Assembly (NCBI GenBank): GCA_003045895.1
Contig: PZPC01000056.1
Span: 1 to 34,696, forward strand
DNA from: Bacteroidota bacterium
GTDB taxonomy: Bacteria; Bacteroidota; Bacteroidia; Chitinophagales; Saprospiraceae
Length of the DNA stretch: 34,696 nt
Direction of reading: 5' to 3'
Below the pieces are notes generated by a model, which saw only the letters and a program-made list of their open reading frames with translations, did not search any database and was not told the DNA's origin. Position numbers and translations under genes: made by a program. This document shows, piece after piece, positions 23,766 through 32,277 of the stretch. The stretch's first letter is position 1, and each line of letters starts with the position of its first letter.

Positions 23766-25223
23766 ATGCTAACAGCTCCGCCACCCAATTGTGCAACGGG
23801 CACCTTATTGCCCTACGTGCCTACACCAGCCCATCCCTGGAACCGAATCCGGGTTCAGCACCTGCACCGCCGCCTGGGCTTTGGTGCTTCCGAACCGACG
23901 ATCGTTGCCAGCCTGGCCAATAGCCCCGTCCTTTTGGTGGATCAATTAATTGACGAAATCCTGGCCACACCTCACCTCGCCGAACCGGCCTGGTCGGAGT
24001 GGACCATTGGTGATTATTCGGATTTTGGCGCGCAGAGTGCCGCCCAACTCGTCGCGTACAGCAACGACTGGATAGCCGCTATGCTCACCAGCAGTGCCAA
24101 AGAAAAGATAACCCTTTTCTGGCACAACCACTTTGTGACCCGCTTCGAAGATTATTTTTGCCCCTCGTGGCTATTCAACTACCACCAGTTGCTGCAAACC
24201 TACGGGCTGGGCAATTTCCGTGATTTCGTTTACGAAATGGGTAAAACGCCAGCCATGCTAGTGTTCCTGAACGGGGTGCAAAACACGCGCTTCCAACCCA
24301 ACGAAAACTACGCCCGCGAGTTGCTGGAGCTTTTCACCATGGGCCAGGACAATGGTTATACCCAACAGGATATCGTAGAAGTAGCCCGGGCGCTGACCGG
24401 TTGGAACGGCTTCTCCACGGCTTGTGCCCCCATCCCTTTTGTTCCCTTGCTGCACGATACCGGCAACAAGACGATCTTTGGGCAAACGGGCAATTGGGGT
24501 TACGCCGAACTCCACGCTATTCTTTTCACCCACCGCGCGGTGGAAATATCCGAATACATTTGTGGTAAAATTTACCGCCACTTTGTCCACCCCGAGATCA
24601 AGGAAGAAATTGTAGCCGAACTGGCGCAAACCTTCCGCGACAGCAACTGGGAGTTGGCGCCGGTTTTTCGGCAGCTGTTCAAGAGTGAGCACTTCTTCGA
24701 CGAAAACATTATCGGCACCCAGATCAAAAGCCCGCTGGACCTGATGTTGGGTATGGCCATCGAAAACAACCTGCCCGTAGACGAAGATGGACGCAATTAC
24801 ATCCTGTACGCGGGTTACCAACTCAACCAGGGATTGTTCAACCCGCCAGACGTAGCGGGCTGGCGCGGCAACCGCGACTGGGTCAACAGCAACTCCATCA
24901 CGGGTCGTTGGCAGACTTCCGACTTCTTCATCTTTACGATGTACCAGTACGCTCCCCAGTTGTTGGTGACCCTGGCACAAAACCTGACGACCGATTCCGC
25001 CAACGATCCCGCCCTGGTGACCCAGGCGCTGGTCGACTTCTTTGTGCCACGGGGATTGGATACCCCGGAGGCGTACGCCGCCGCCACCGCGATTTTAAAA
25101 TGGGAGGTGCCGCAAAATTATTACGACAGTGGCCAATGGAACCTCTTCTGGGAGACGGTACCCGCCCAGGTGGCGTTGCTCTTGCGCTACATGTCCCGTT
25201 TACCCGAATTTCAGTTATCCTAA
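23766..25223 (+). CDS. DUF1800 family protein
   Basis: This encodes 485 residues from the ATG at 23766; a TTG eight codons upstream is less likely. DUF1800 proteins are mostly helical, are nearly always encoded beside a DUF1501 protein, and have no settled function. Visible family features: HLHRRLGFGASEPTI near the start, KEKITLFWHNHFVTRFED (about 117-135), NARNYARELLEL-type segment (NENYARELLELFTMGQDNGY), VARALTGWNGF, and the C-terminal NPPDVAGWRGNRDWVNS. No classical signal peptide is evident. It precedes the DUF1501 gene by 12 bases on the same strand, so the two form an operon. Confidence 0.92.
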   Translation: MLTAPPPNCATGTLLPYVPTPAHPWNRIRVQHLHRRLGFGASEPTIVASLANSPVLLVDQLIDEILATPHLAEPAWSEWTIGDYSDFGAQSAAQLVAYSNDWIAAMLTSSAKEKITLFWHNHFVTRFEDYFCPSWLFNYHQLLQTYGLGNFRDFVYEMGKTPAMLVFLNGVQNTRFQPNENYARELLELFTMGQDNGYTQQDIVEVARALTGWNGFSTACAPIPFVPLLHDTGNKTIFGQTGNWGYAELHAILFTHRAVEISEYICGKIYRHFVHPEIKEEIVAELAQTFRDSNWELAPVFRQLFKSEHFFDENIIGTQIKSPLDLMLGMAIENNLPVDEDGRNYILYAGYQLNQGLFNPPDVAGWRGNRDWVNSNSITGRWQTSDFFIFTMYQYAPQLLVTLAQNLTTDSANDPALVTQALVDFFVPRGLDTPEAYAAATAILKWEVPQNYYDSGQWNLFWETVPAQVALLLRYMSRLPEFQLS

Positions 25224-25235
25224 ATCCCCATCATC

Positions 25236-26876
25236 ATGCACAACCACGACCAACCTTCCAACAAAAACAAGAACAGGGGCATTGCACTGGAACACGGGCA
25301 GGCTCATGAGCACGACCACCTGGATTGGAGCCGACGTACTTTTATCCGTCAGCTAGGGATAGCGGGTGCCGCTTCTTTTCTACTGGGCAAAACACCGCTG
25401 ACGGCGATTACCAGCTCACCGCTGGCGATGGCCCTGTCTGCGACGCCGGAAGACCGCATCCTCGTACTGGTTCGCCTTAAAGGCGGCAACGACGGCCTGA
25501 ACACCATTATCCCGCTTTTCGATTACGGCAGCTACCAGGCTGCGCGCAGCAACATTGCCATTCCCCAGAATGAAGTCATCAACCTGACGGGGGAACTGGG
25601 CATGCCCAACACCATGAACGCGCTCAACAACATGTGGCTGGATGGGCAAATGAAAGTGGTCAATAACGTGGGCTATCCCGATCACAGCCTCTCTCATTTT
25701 CGCTCAACGGACATCTGGTCTTCCGGCGTAGACGCCAACGAAATGGCGACGTCTGGTTGGCTGGGTCGCCTGCTGGAACAGGAATTTCCGGATTTCCTCA
25801 ACAATCCGCCGCTGACGCCACCAGCAATCCAGATGGGTAGTTCAGGGAACCTGGTCTTCAACAATTCTGATGCTTTCGACATGTCGCTGAACGTCGCCAA
25901 TCCGGAGCAACTCTACGACATTGCCCAGACCGGGCAGCTGTACGACCCCCTCTCCGTTCCCGATTGCCACTACGGCGAGCAGTTGAGTTACCTGCGCATC
26001 GTGGCCAACAACACTTTCCGCTACGCAGCCGTTGTCGCCGACACGTATAGCCAGGGCAACAACAGTGTGGAATACGACAACAACAGCCTGGCGGAACAAT
26101 TGGCGCTGGTAGCCCGCCTGATTCGCGGCGGGCTGGGCACGCGCCTCTACATGGTGGTACACGATGGTTTCGACACCCACGCCAACCAGTCGAATAACCA
26201 CCCGGTACTCCTGAATCAGTTGGCACAGGCGGTTCAGCATTTCCACGAAGACCTGGCCAATGGCGGCCACGCGGACCGGGTACTGTCGATGACTTTCTCG
26301 GAATTTGGCCGCCGGATTGAACAGAATGCTTCGGGCGGTACCGACCACGGCGCAGCGGCTCCCTTGCTGTTGTTTGGTGCCGGGCTCAATGGCAATGGCA
26401 CGCTGGGCGGGTTGCCCAACCTACAGGAAGTGGACAACGACGGCAACCTGCAGTTTTCCACTGATTTCCGGCAGGTCTATGCGACCCTCCTGGAGCAGTG
26501 GCTTTGTATTGATGGCAACCTGGTGGACGAGGTCATGGGCGAAACTTACGAACGGCTGGGCGGGCTGGGCCTGAGCTGTGCGCCGGTCAGCACCTGGTCG
26601 CCACAAGAGCGGTCTACGGTCAATCTCCAGGCTTATTACCAGGCGGGACAGTTGTTCCTCAGCTACGATTTACCGGCGGCCAGCCCTGTTGAAATAACGT
26701 TGTACAATATGCTGGGCCAGCCCATGAAACAAGTTTTTAACGGCTACCAGATGAGTGGCAACCATCGCTATAACTTCCCCCTTGCGGATATTGGCTGGGC
26801 CGCCGGCGTGTACGTCGTCAACCTAAGGGTAGGCGGCAAGCAGTATGCCCGGCAGATCAGCCTGGTGAGGAGGTAG
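25236..26876 (+). CDS. DUF1501 family protein with Tat signal and T9SS-like C-terminus
   Basis: This encodes 546 residues. After a His/Asn-rich start, a twin-arginine signal is clear: S-RRTFIRQLGIAGAASFLLG (R33, R34 and a hydrophobic stretch), predicting export of a folded protein. The DUF1501 domain (about 70-450), a member of the alkaline phosphatase/sulfatase-like fold, contains VRLKGGNDGLNTIIP, DHSLSHFRSTDIW, HDGFDTH and TFSEFGRRIEQN. The last about 80 residues (LFLSYDLPAASPVEITLYNM ... GVYVVNLRVGGKQYARQIS) are a T9SS-type sorting domain. It is co-transcribed with the DUF1800 gene. The enzymatic activity of the pair is not established. Confidence 0.93.
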   Translation: MHNHDQPSNKNKNRGIALEHGQAHEHDHLDWSRRTFIRQLGIAGAASFLLGKTPLTAITSSPLAMALSATPEDRILVLVRLKGGNDGLNTIIPLFDYGSYQAARSNIAIPQNEVINLTGELGMPNTMNALNNMWLDGQMKVVNNVGYPDHSLSHFRSTDIWSSGVDANEMATSGWLGRLLEQEFPDFLNNPPLTPPAIQMGSSGNLVFNNSDAFDMSLNVANPEQLYDIAQTGQLYDPLSVPDCHYGEQLSYLRIVANNTFRYAAVVADTYSQGNNSVEYDNNSLAEQLALVARLIRGGLGTRLYMVVHDGFDTHANQSNNHPVLLNQLAQAVQHFHEDLANGGHADRVLSMTFSEFGRRIEQNASGGTDHGAAAPLLLFGAGLNGNGTLGGLPNLQEVDNDGNLQFSTDFRQVYATLLEQWLCIDGNLVDEVMGETYERLGGLGLSCAPVSTWSPQERSTVNLQAYYQAGQLFLSYDLPAASPVEITLYNMLGQPMKQVFNGYQMSGNHRYNFPLADIGWAAGVYVVNLRVGGKQYARQISLVRR

Positions 26877-26922
26877 GGTCCGGAGGCGATCACCAAAAGT
26901 AAGCTGCTCCCGCAGAACAAAC

Positions 26923-27858
26923 CTAAGACTCTCCCGACCAATACAAAGCCCGGCTGGGTAACGGTGCCATTCGCCCCACCACCGCCAGTTCGGATACCGC
27001 TAAAGGGGGTTCAGTTTGGTCGGTGGCAAGCTGTGCTGTTGCAGATGGCTCCCCGACGGCCGGATGCGTCGCTGGACAAGACCCAGACGGCGCCGAAAAA
27101 GAACGGTGGCAGGTCGGTGAAGGGCTTTGGCAGAAAATGCTTTTGCCTTGCAGGCATGGGGTTGTTGGTTCTGCAGAGGATGAGGACACTACTTTGGACG
27201 GTTCTACCGTCAGGCCAAAATGAGTAGGATCCTGACCGATCGCAGCAATGGTGAGCACCCGTGGCAGGTAGCGCCGCGTTTGCCGGGGCAAATAGCGGTA
27301 AATATCCCGGTAGCGGGAGCCGCCCGACCGGAGTTGTGCTTTGCGCACATTGCCGGCACCGCAGTTGTACGCTGCGATAGCCAACAACCAACTGTCGAAT
27401 TCGGTATAGAGCTTTTTTAAATGAAGGGCTGCTGCCCGACTGGCTTTAACTACATCCAGGCGTTCGTCCAGGTCTTTATCTACCCGCAACCCTAGTCCGC
27501 GGGCAGTGCCAGGCATAATCTGCCACAAACCTGCCGCCCCCGCCGAAGAAACCGCATCAACCACTAATCGGCTTTCCGCCAGGGTAACGTATTTCAACCA
27601 GGTCGGTAGCCCCTCTTCCAATAAAATGCGTTCCAGGGTTTGCTCGTAGCGCGGAAACCGGGCGAGCATCTTCAGCGTTTCCCGTTTTCCGGACACCATG
27701 TACCGGTAGTTGGCTATAGCCAGGTTACTGGTCTCCACCGAAGACAAGCACTGCCGTAGGTAATATAGATCGTTGGAATTAGTTGCCGACAAGGTAGGCA
27801 AGAGCAGGCCCGTGCAAAAAAATAGCACGAGCAGTTTTAAAGGGGGATGTTTTCTCAT
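26923..27858 (-). CDS. Lytic transglycosylase (SLT/MltD-like), first of two
   Basis: This encodes 311 residues. A signal peptide (LKLLVLFFCTGLLLPTLSA) is followed by an SLT domain (about 75-215) with catalytic Glu95 in VTLAESRLV, AGAAGLWQIMPGTARGLGL, DERLDVVKASRAAALHLKKL and IAAYNCGAGNVRKA. It cleaves peptidoglycan glycan strands, forming anhydromuramyl ends. The last about 90 residues are Ser/Pro/Thr-rich with several Cys and have no LysM motif, unlike the neighbouring paralogue; they look disordered or degenerate. The gene converges with the DUF1501 gene, with 46 bases between the stops and no obvious terminator. Confidence 0.9.
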   Translation of the reverse strand: MRKHPPLKLLVLFFCTGLLLPTLSATNSNDLYYLRQCLSSVETSNLAIANYRYMVSGKRETLKMLARFPRYEQTLERILLEEGLPTWLKYVTLAESRLVVDAVSSAGAAGLWQIMPGTARGLGLRVDKDLDERLDVVKASRAAALHLKKLYTEFDSWLLAIAAYNCGAGNVRKAQLRSGGSRYRDIYRYLPRQTRRYLPRVLTIAAIGQDPTHFGLTVEPSKVVSSSSAEPTTPCLQGKSIFCQSPSPTCHRSFSAPSGSCPATHPAVGEPSATAQLATDQTEPPLAVSELAVVGRMAPLPSRALYWSGES

Positions 27859-28023
27859 TTGTATAAAGCGTTGCGTAGTTTTCTCCTGATGTCGTATAGC
27901 TTTTCAGCTACGCAGCCTCTCAAAGCACCTTTCCATTGGTCTTACGTTGATCAAAACAGAAAGGTTACACAAAAAGCATTAATTCAATCACCGCCACCAG
28001 GGAGGAAAGGCTTTCTTTTCGCC

Positions 28024-28071
28024 AAAAAAAAAGGATCACAGCATCCTGCCGGCGCTGTGATCCTTTTTTTT
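28024..28071. terminator. Strong bidirectional terminator
   Basis: GGATCACAGC (28033-28042) pairs with GCTGTGATCC (28054-28063). Nine A precede and eight T follow, so it works in either direction. On the minus strand it ends the transglycosylase gene whose stop is at 28086. Confidence 0.92.
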
Positions 28072-28085
28072 AAGGGTAAGAAAGT

Positions 28086-29222
28086 TTAGGGTCTCACCAC
28101 CTGGCGCGGCAACCAGATCATTAAAGACTGGTTAATCGTTAACCTGGGGCTGGTCAAACCATTCCATTCCATTATTTCTGCTGGCTTACACGCAAACAAG
28201 GCAGCCAGGGTTTCCAGGTCATCGCCAGGTACCGTCAGGTAGCTGCTCAACTGACGCCCGTTCCGACTGGTATTTCCCAATGCGGGTAGATACAAGGAAG
28301 CGAAAGCCGTAGCAGCAGCCGTGGGTACAGTTACGTACTGGCCTTTTTCAGAAGCAGGAATCATTCCTTGTAAAAAGGACGGATTCAGCCGGCACATGGT
28401 CCGATAGCTTACGCCCAACTGGCGGGCAGCCGTACCCAGGTGCAGCGATTTCCCCAACCGAAAGGTACGGGTATCCAGCAATTCCTGGCTGGGATAGTCT
28501 GGTGTCAGTCCGTGGGCACTGTAGTAATTCATCAGGTAAGCCGCGGCAACAAAACGAGGTACGTAGTGCTGTGATTCCATTGGCAAAAACGCTTTTAGTA
28601 CCTGAAACTTGGTACTGTTAGCGGCGCGAATGGCCTTGCGTACCCGTCCGGGGCCACAATTATAGGCTGCCAACACCAGGCTCCAGTCGCCAAATTGCTC
28701 GTAAAGCGAAGCCAGCATGCGTACCGCAGCTTCGGTGGCTTTGTGCGGATCCCGTCGTTCGTCTACTTGTCCGTTGACCTTCAGGCCATACATGCGTGCC
28801 GTACTGGGGATGAATTGCCAAAGCCCGGCAGCACCTAAAGGCGATTCTGCATCCGGCAATAAAGAAGACTCTACGATCGGCAGGTACTTCAATGCTTCCG
28901 GCAGGTTGTACAGTCGTAAATAATGCTCAAAAATGGGGAAGTACATGGCCGAACGGCCTAGAATATCTTCAGAATCACGGTAGCCTTCTACGGTATAACG
29001 CCGGATCATGGCTTTTACTTGGGAGGAGCTACGAGCAGCAAACGGCAAATTTATGCGTGCGATTCGTGCGGTAACAACTTCGTCTGAAAGGCGCTTAAAA
29101 CTAGTGATAGTTGCTGCCGGAGCTTCAGACAAGGGATTGGTGTAACCATTCGTCAGGGTTGCAAAAAGCAATACCACGACGATGATCGTCCAGGGAAATT
29201 TCATTCTTTTCATTTTCGTCAA
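28086..29222 (-). CDS. Lytic transglycosylase with LysM-like C-terminus, second of two
   Basis: This encodes 378 residues; the start may also be Met4 or Met7. A signal-anchor (PWTIIVVVLLFATLTNG) precedes an SLT domain with Glu118 in LPIVESSLLP, GAAGLWQFIPSTARMYGLKV, DERRDPHKATEAAVRMLASL and LAAYNCGPGRVRKAI. After about residue 270 come peptidoglycan-binding elements: a LysM-like segment near LHLGTAARQLGVSYRTMCRL and another in the last about 50 residues (YLTVPGDDLETLAALFACKP). This is the usual MltD-type layout. Its own terminator follows directly, so it is transcribed separately from the next transglycosylase gene downstream (26923-27858). Confidence 0.92.
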   Translation of the reverse strand: MTKMKRMKFPWTIIVVVLLFATLTNGYTNPLSEAPAATITSFKRLSDEVVTARIARINLPFAARSSSQVKAMIRRYTVEGYRDSEDILGRSAMYFPIFEHYLRLYNLPEALKYLPIVESSLLPDAESPLGAAGLWQFIPSTARMYGLKVNGQVDERRDPHKATEAAVRMLASLYEQFGDWSLVLAAYNCGPGRVRKAIRAANSTKFQVLKAFLPMESQHYVPRFVAAAYLMNYYSAHGLTPDYPSQELLDTRTFRLGKSLHLGTAARQLGVSYRTMCRLNPSFLQGMIPASEKGQYVTVPTAAATAFASLYLPALGNTSRNGRQLSSYLTVPGDDLETLAALFACKPAEIMEWNGLTSPRLTINQSLMIWLPRQVVRP

Positions 29223-29713
29223 ACAAAGCCAGTCTGTGTTTAGTATACCTTCGTTGGGGATTAAACAACGAAGAGGGATCGTACACTTAACTGGGGGGAC
29301 CGGTTTTTAATTATTCATCCCCTTAGGGATAAATACGTTACTTGTCAGGTAACTTTTGTTCATGGGCAACTGCTGCAACAACTTGTTTATCGCAACAATC
29401 GAGTGCAAAACTACCCCCTTTAACCTGGAAAAGCAATGTTTGTTGTCCAAAAGGTGTTTTAAGGCGGTAAATGTTTAGTGTTTAATGAATTACCCCTATT
29501 GTTTAGTGAAATTTTCTCCTACATTTTTACCTTTTATTTCTTAAGTTTCGGTATAAATCACGCCGGGCCCGATCTTAGGCGAAATAAAATAGCGACCTTT
29601 GTTAAAAGGCCGCCAAACCGCTGGCTAAACGTTAAGTTTTTGTTAATTTTTATCCAAATTTTGCAAAAACCGCGCTTTTGTCGCTGATTTTTAAAAAAAG
29701 GACCCTCGATAAT
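29223..29713. other. AT-rich gene-less divergent spacer
   Basis: No convincing gene is seen; a 69-residue open frame at 29478-29687 starts with GTG and shows no domain. The stretch separates the minus-strand transglycosylase gene from the plus-strand moaD and must contain both promoters. TAGTTTTG on the minus strand (29406-29413) fits TAnnTTTG but lacks a -33 partner. Confidence 0.5.
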
Positions 29714-29956
29714 ATGGAACTTGAAGTCATCGCTTATGGCATCGCACGGGATATTTTAGGCCACCCCCACCTTAAACTGGTCGTAGCTACGCCACTGACC
29801 GTAGCCGCGCTCCTGGAAGAATTAAAAAGCCGGTACCCCGCTTTCCGGGAGTTGGCCTCGTTGGCTATTGCGGTCAACGCTTCGTATGCTACGCCCGAAC
29901 AGGTTATTGTTGCTGGTGACGAGGTCGTCATCATCCCGCCGGTAGCTGGCGGATAA
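29714..29956 (+). CDS. moaD: Molybdopterin synthase sulfur carrier subunit MoaD
   Basis: This encodes 80 residues from the ATG at 29714. It has a beta-grasp ubiquitin-like fold: MELEVIAYGIARDILG at the start, a helix TVAALLEELKSRYPAF, and the C-terminal VIIPPVAGG, whose final Gly-Gly is adenylated and thiocarboxylated to donate sulfur for molybdopterin. It is followed 25 bases later by moaE, its enzyme partner. No other molybdenum cofactor gene is in the window. Confidence 0.93.
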   Translation: MELEVIAYGIARDILGHPHLKLVVATPLTVAALLEELKSRYPAFRELASLAIAVNASYATPEQVIVAGDEVVIIPPVAGG

Positions 29957-29981
29957 ATCAGAATAAACTGATCATGAACCT

Positions 29982-30401
29982 ATGAAGATAACTGTTGAGT
30001 TGTTGGATACACCCTTATCTACCGCTGTTTGCCAGCCAGCACTAGCAAACGAAGGGGCAGGTGGTATTGTCTGGTTTGTCGGTACGGTGCGCAACCAAAC
30101 CGAGGGGCGGACGGTTCGGCGATTAGAATTTGAAGCCTATACGCCGATGGCCCTTGCCGAACTTCGAAAAATCGGGGAACAAGCCTGTGCCCGCTGGCCG
30201 GTGCAAAAAATGGTTATTCACCACCGGATAGGCACCTTAGCAATAGGTGATATCGCCGTCATTATTGGTGTGGCCTGCCCCCACCGGGCCGAAGCGTTCG
30301 CGGCCTGCCAGTTTGCCATTGACACCCTCAAGCAAACGGTTCCCATCTGGAAAAAGGAATTTTTTGACGACGGAGCGGTTTGGGTGGCTGCGCACCCCTG
30401 A
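29982..30401 (+). CDS. moaE: Molybdopterin synthase catalytic subunit MoaE
   Basis: This encodes 139 residues, the usual length. It converts cyclic pyranopterin monophosphate to molybdopterin using MoaD thiocarboxylate. Family motifs: GIVWFVGTVRNQTEGR, LEFEAYTPMA, HHRIGTLAIGDIAV, PHRAEAFAAC and the catalytic-site lysines in PIWKKEFFDDGAVWV (Lys124/Lys125). It lies directly downstream of moaD, and the glycosyltransferase gene starts 22 bases after its stop, so these genes probably share a transcript. Confidence 0.95.
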   Translation: MKITVELLDTPLSTAVCQPALANEGAGGIVWFVGTVRNQTEGRTVRRLEFEAYTPMALAELRKIGEQACARWPVQKMVIHHRIGTLAIGDIAVIIGVACPHRAEAFAACQFAIDTLKQTVPIWKKEFFDDGAVWVAAHP

Positions 30402-30423
30402 CCCGGCAAATCAACTCAACCCG

Positions 30424-31545
30424 ATGTGGATAACCCTAGCTGCCGCTACCGGTCTCTTCCTTGCCAGCGTGCTGCAACTTTGGTTCTGGGGCATCCGCTT
30501 CCGCCACTTAGCCAACTACCAGCTACCCGTTCCGGTTCTGCTACCCACCGCCGACCTCCCACCCGTATCCATTATTATCTGTGCCCGCAACGAAGCCGAC
30601 AATTTGCGGAACAACCTGCCCCTTTTCCTGGAACAGGACTATCCTTTTTTTGAAGTTTTGGTCGTAAATGATCATTCTTCTGACGAAACAGAAAAAGTTC
30701 TTTTGGATATTCAACAAAAATATCCCATCTTGCACGTGCTTTCAATTAAGGAGAAAACTACTCCCGGAAAGAAAGCGGCTTTGAGCTTAGGTATTCATAA
30801 ATCGAGCTTTGACTTACTTTTCCTATCTGACGCTGATTGCCGACCCACGGGGCGGCAATGGCTGAAGGTAACCCAACGATCATTTCAACAGGGCAAATCA
30901 ATTGTGCTGGGTTATGGTCCTTACCAAAAAAGAGACGGTTGGCTTAACCGCTTTATCCGTTTCGAGGCTTTCTACACTGCCATACAATACTTTTCTTTTG
31001 CAATTGCTGGACATCCCTACATGGGAGTAGGCCGTAATTTGGCTTATCACCGTCGGGTTTTCCAGCATGCTAATGGTTTTAGCAGTCATGCGCATTTGGC
31101 ATCAGGCGACGACGATCTCCTGGTCAACCAGATGGCTACTGCGCAGCATACGACGATTAATCTTTTTCCGGAGGCCCGCATTGTTTCTGCTCCTCCAACC
31201 TCCTTAGGAGGCTACTACATCCAAAAACGACGCCACCTGAGTGTGAGCAGTCATTATCGCTGGCAACACCAAATCGCTTTAGGCGCTTTGGCGGGAAGTC
31301 ATTTCAGCTTTTACGGGCTGAGTCTTTTGCTGGTGCTGATGCTACCCACCTGGTGGCCGATCCTGACACTGAATTATTTGGTGCGCATGGGTGTAGTCCT
31401 CCACGTGAGTATAGGAGCCAGTAAACATTTAGGCGAGCGCGATTTGCTTCCCTTTCTCCCCCTACTGGATCTTGCTTTCCTGGCTTACTACCTCTTATTC
31501 GCACCGACATTGTTAACCGGTAGCCGAATACAAAAATGGAAGTAG
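30424..31545 (+). CDS. Family 2 glycosyltransferase, membrane-bound
   Basis: This encodes 373 residues from the ATG at 30424 (MWITLAAATGLFLASVL); the longer frame starting inside moaE is a shadow. An N-terminal transmembrane helix is followed by a GT-A domain: VSIIICARNEADNLRNNLP, VVNDHSSDETEKVLL, the metal-binding D-x-D in LSDADCRP, ASGDDDLLVNQMA and the acceptor-side QKRRHLSVSSHYRW. Two or three hydrophobic helices at about 285-365 complete the membrane anchoring. It probably adds sugar to a lipid-linked or surface glycan; the donor and acceptor are unknown. Its 3' end overlaps the sigma factor start by 10 bases. Confidence 0.9.
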   Translation: MWITLAAATGLFLASVLQLWFWGIRFRHLANYQLPVPVLLPTADLPPVSIIICARNEADNLRNNLPLFLEQDYPFFEVLVVNDHSSDETEKVLLDIQQKYPILHVLSIKEKTTPGKKAALSLGIHKSSFDLLFLSDADCRPTGRQWLKVTQRSFQQGKSIVLGYGPYQKRDGWLNRFIRFEAFYTAIQYFSFAIAGHPYMGVGRNLAYHRRVFQHANGFSSHAHLASGDDDLLVNQMATAQHTTINLFPEARIVSAPPTSLGGYYIQKRRHLSVSSHYRWQHQIALGALAGSHFSFYGLSLLLVLMLPTWWPILTLNYLVRMGVVLHVSIGASKHLGERDLLPFLPLLDLAFLAYYLLFAPTLLTGSRIQKWK

Positions 31546-32186
31546 CAATCAAAAATCCCAGACTGACACAAAAGGCATTAAACGACTTTCAGCTCGTTGA
31601 ACGAGCCAAAGCCGGATGCCAACAAGCTTATGCTGCTTTGATGGAACGCCATCAAACCAGCATTTTTCACCTCATGCTCCGCATGACCAAAGACCGCGAA
31701 GACGCCCTTGACCTGACCCAGGAGGCTTTTGGCAAAGCATTCACCAGGATGGCCTCTTACGTACCCAATTATGCGTTCAGCACCTGGCTGTATAAAATAG
31801 CGGTGAACAACTGCATCGATTACGTGCGGAAAAAGAAACTGTCCACCCTTTCGATCGACGAAAGCATGGACGCCGATAGCACCCAGGACTACAGCAATAT
31901 CCTCCACGCCCACGGCCTCAACCCCGAAGAAGCTGTCATCCGCGACCAGCGCATCGACCTCATGCACCAGGTGCTGAAATGCCTCAACGAAAAATACCGC
32001 ATCATGATCGAGCTGCGGTACTTTCAGGAGTACAGCTACGAAGAAATTGCCAGCGAGCTCGACATTCCCCTGGGTACCGTCAAAGCACAGTTGTTCCGGG
32101 CCAAGGAGTTGCTCTCCGACCAGCTCCGTCGCCCCGGTGCCAGCGCTTACCTGGATACCCGCATGCCCCACCGCGCAGCGGTATAA
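31536..32186 (+). CDS. ECF-type RNA polymerase sigma factor
   Basis: This encodes 216 residues. Region 2 (about 20-95) contains LMLRMTKDREDALDLTQEAF and FSTWLYKIAVNNCIDYVRKK, the core-binding and -10 recognition helices. Region 4 (about 135-200) contains YRIMIELRYFQEYSYEEIAS and LDIPLGTVKAQLFRAKELL, a helix-turn-helix for -35 recognition. The start overlaps the end of the glycosyltransferase gene. No anti-sigma gene is adjacent, so control may be at transcription level or by a factor elsewhere. It precedes the kinase-RapZ fusion by about 90 bases on the same strand. Confidence 0.93.
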   Translation: MEVAIKNPRLTQKALNDFQLVERAKAGCQQAYAALMERHQTSIFHLMLRMTKDREDALDLTQEAFGKAFTRMASYVPNYAFSTWLYKIAVNNCIDYVRKKKLSTLSIDESMDADSTQDYSNILHAHGLNPEEAVIRDQRIDLMHQVLKCLNEKYRIMIELRYFQEYSYEEIASELDIPLGTVKAQLFRAKELLSDQLRRPGASAYLDTRMPHRAAV

Positions 32187-32277
32187 TTTTTTTGTTTTGC
32201 CAGGCCAGGCCCTGCCCATTGTTCCCATGCAATTGGCAGGGCTTTTCTTTTTACTTTTGTGGCAAAGTAAACAACAA

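Noticed and set aside
27847-28089. An 80-residue plus-strand frame between the two transglycosylase genes
   Set aside because: It reads straight through the strong terminator hairpin and has no domain.
29478-29687. A 69-residue GTG-started frame upstream of moaD
   Set aside because: It is AT-rich spacer with hydrophobic, low-complexity translation and no family resemblance.
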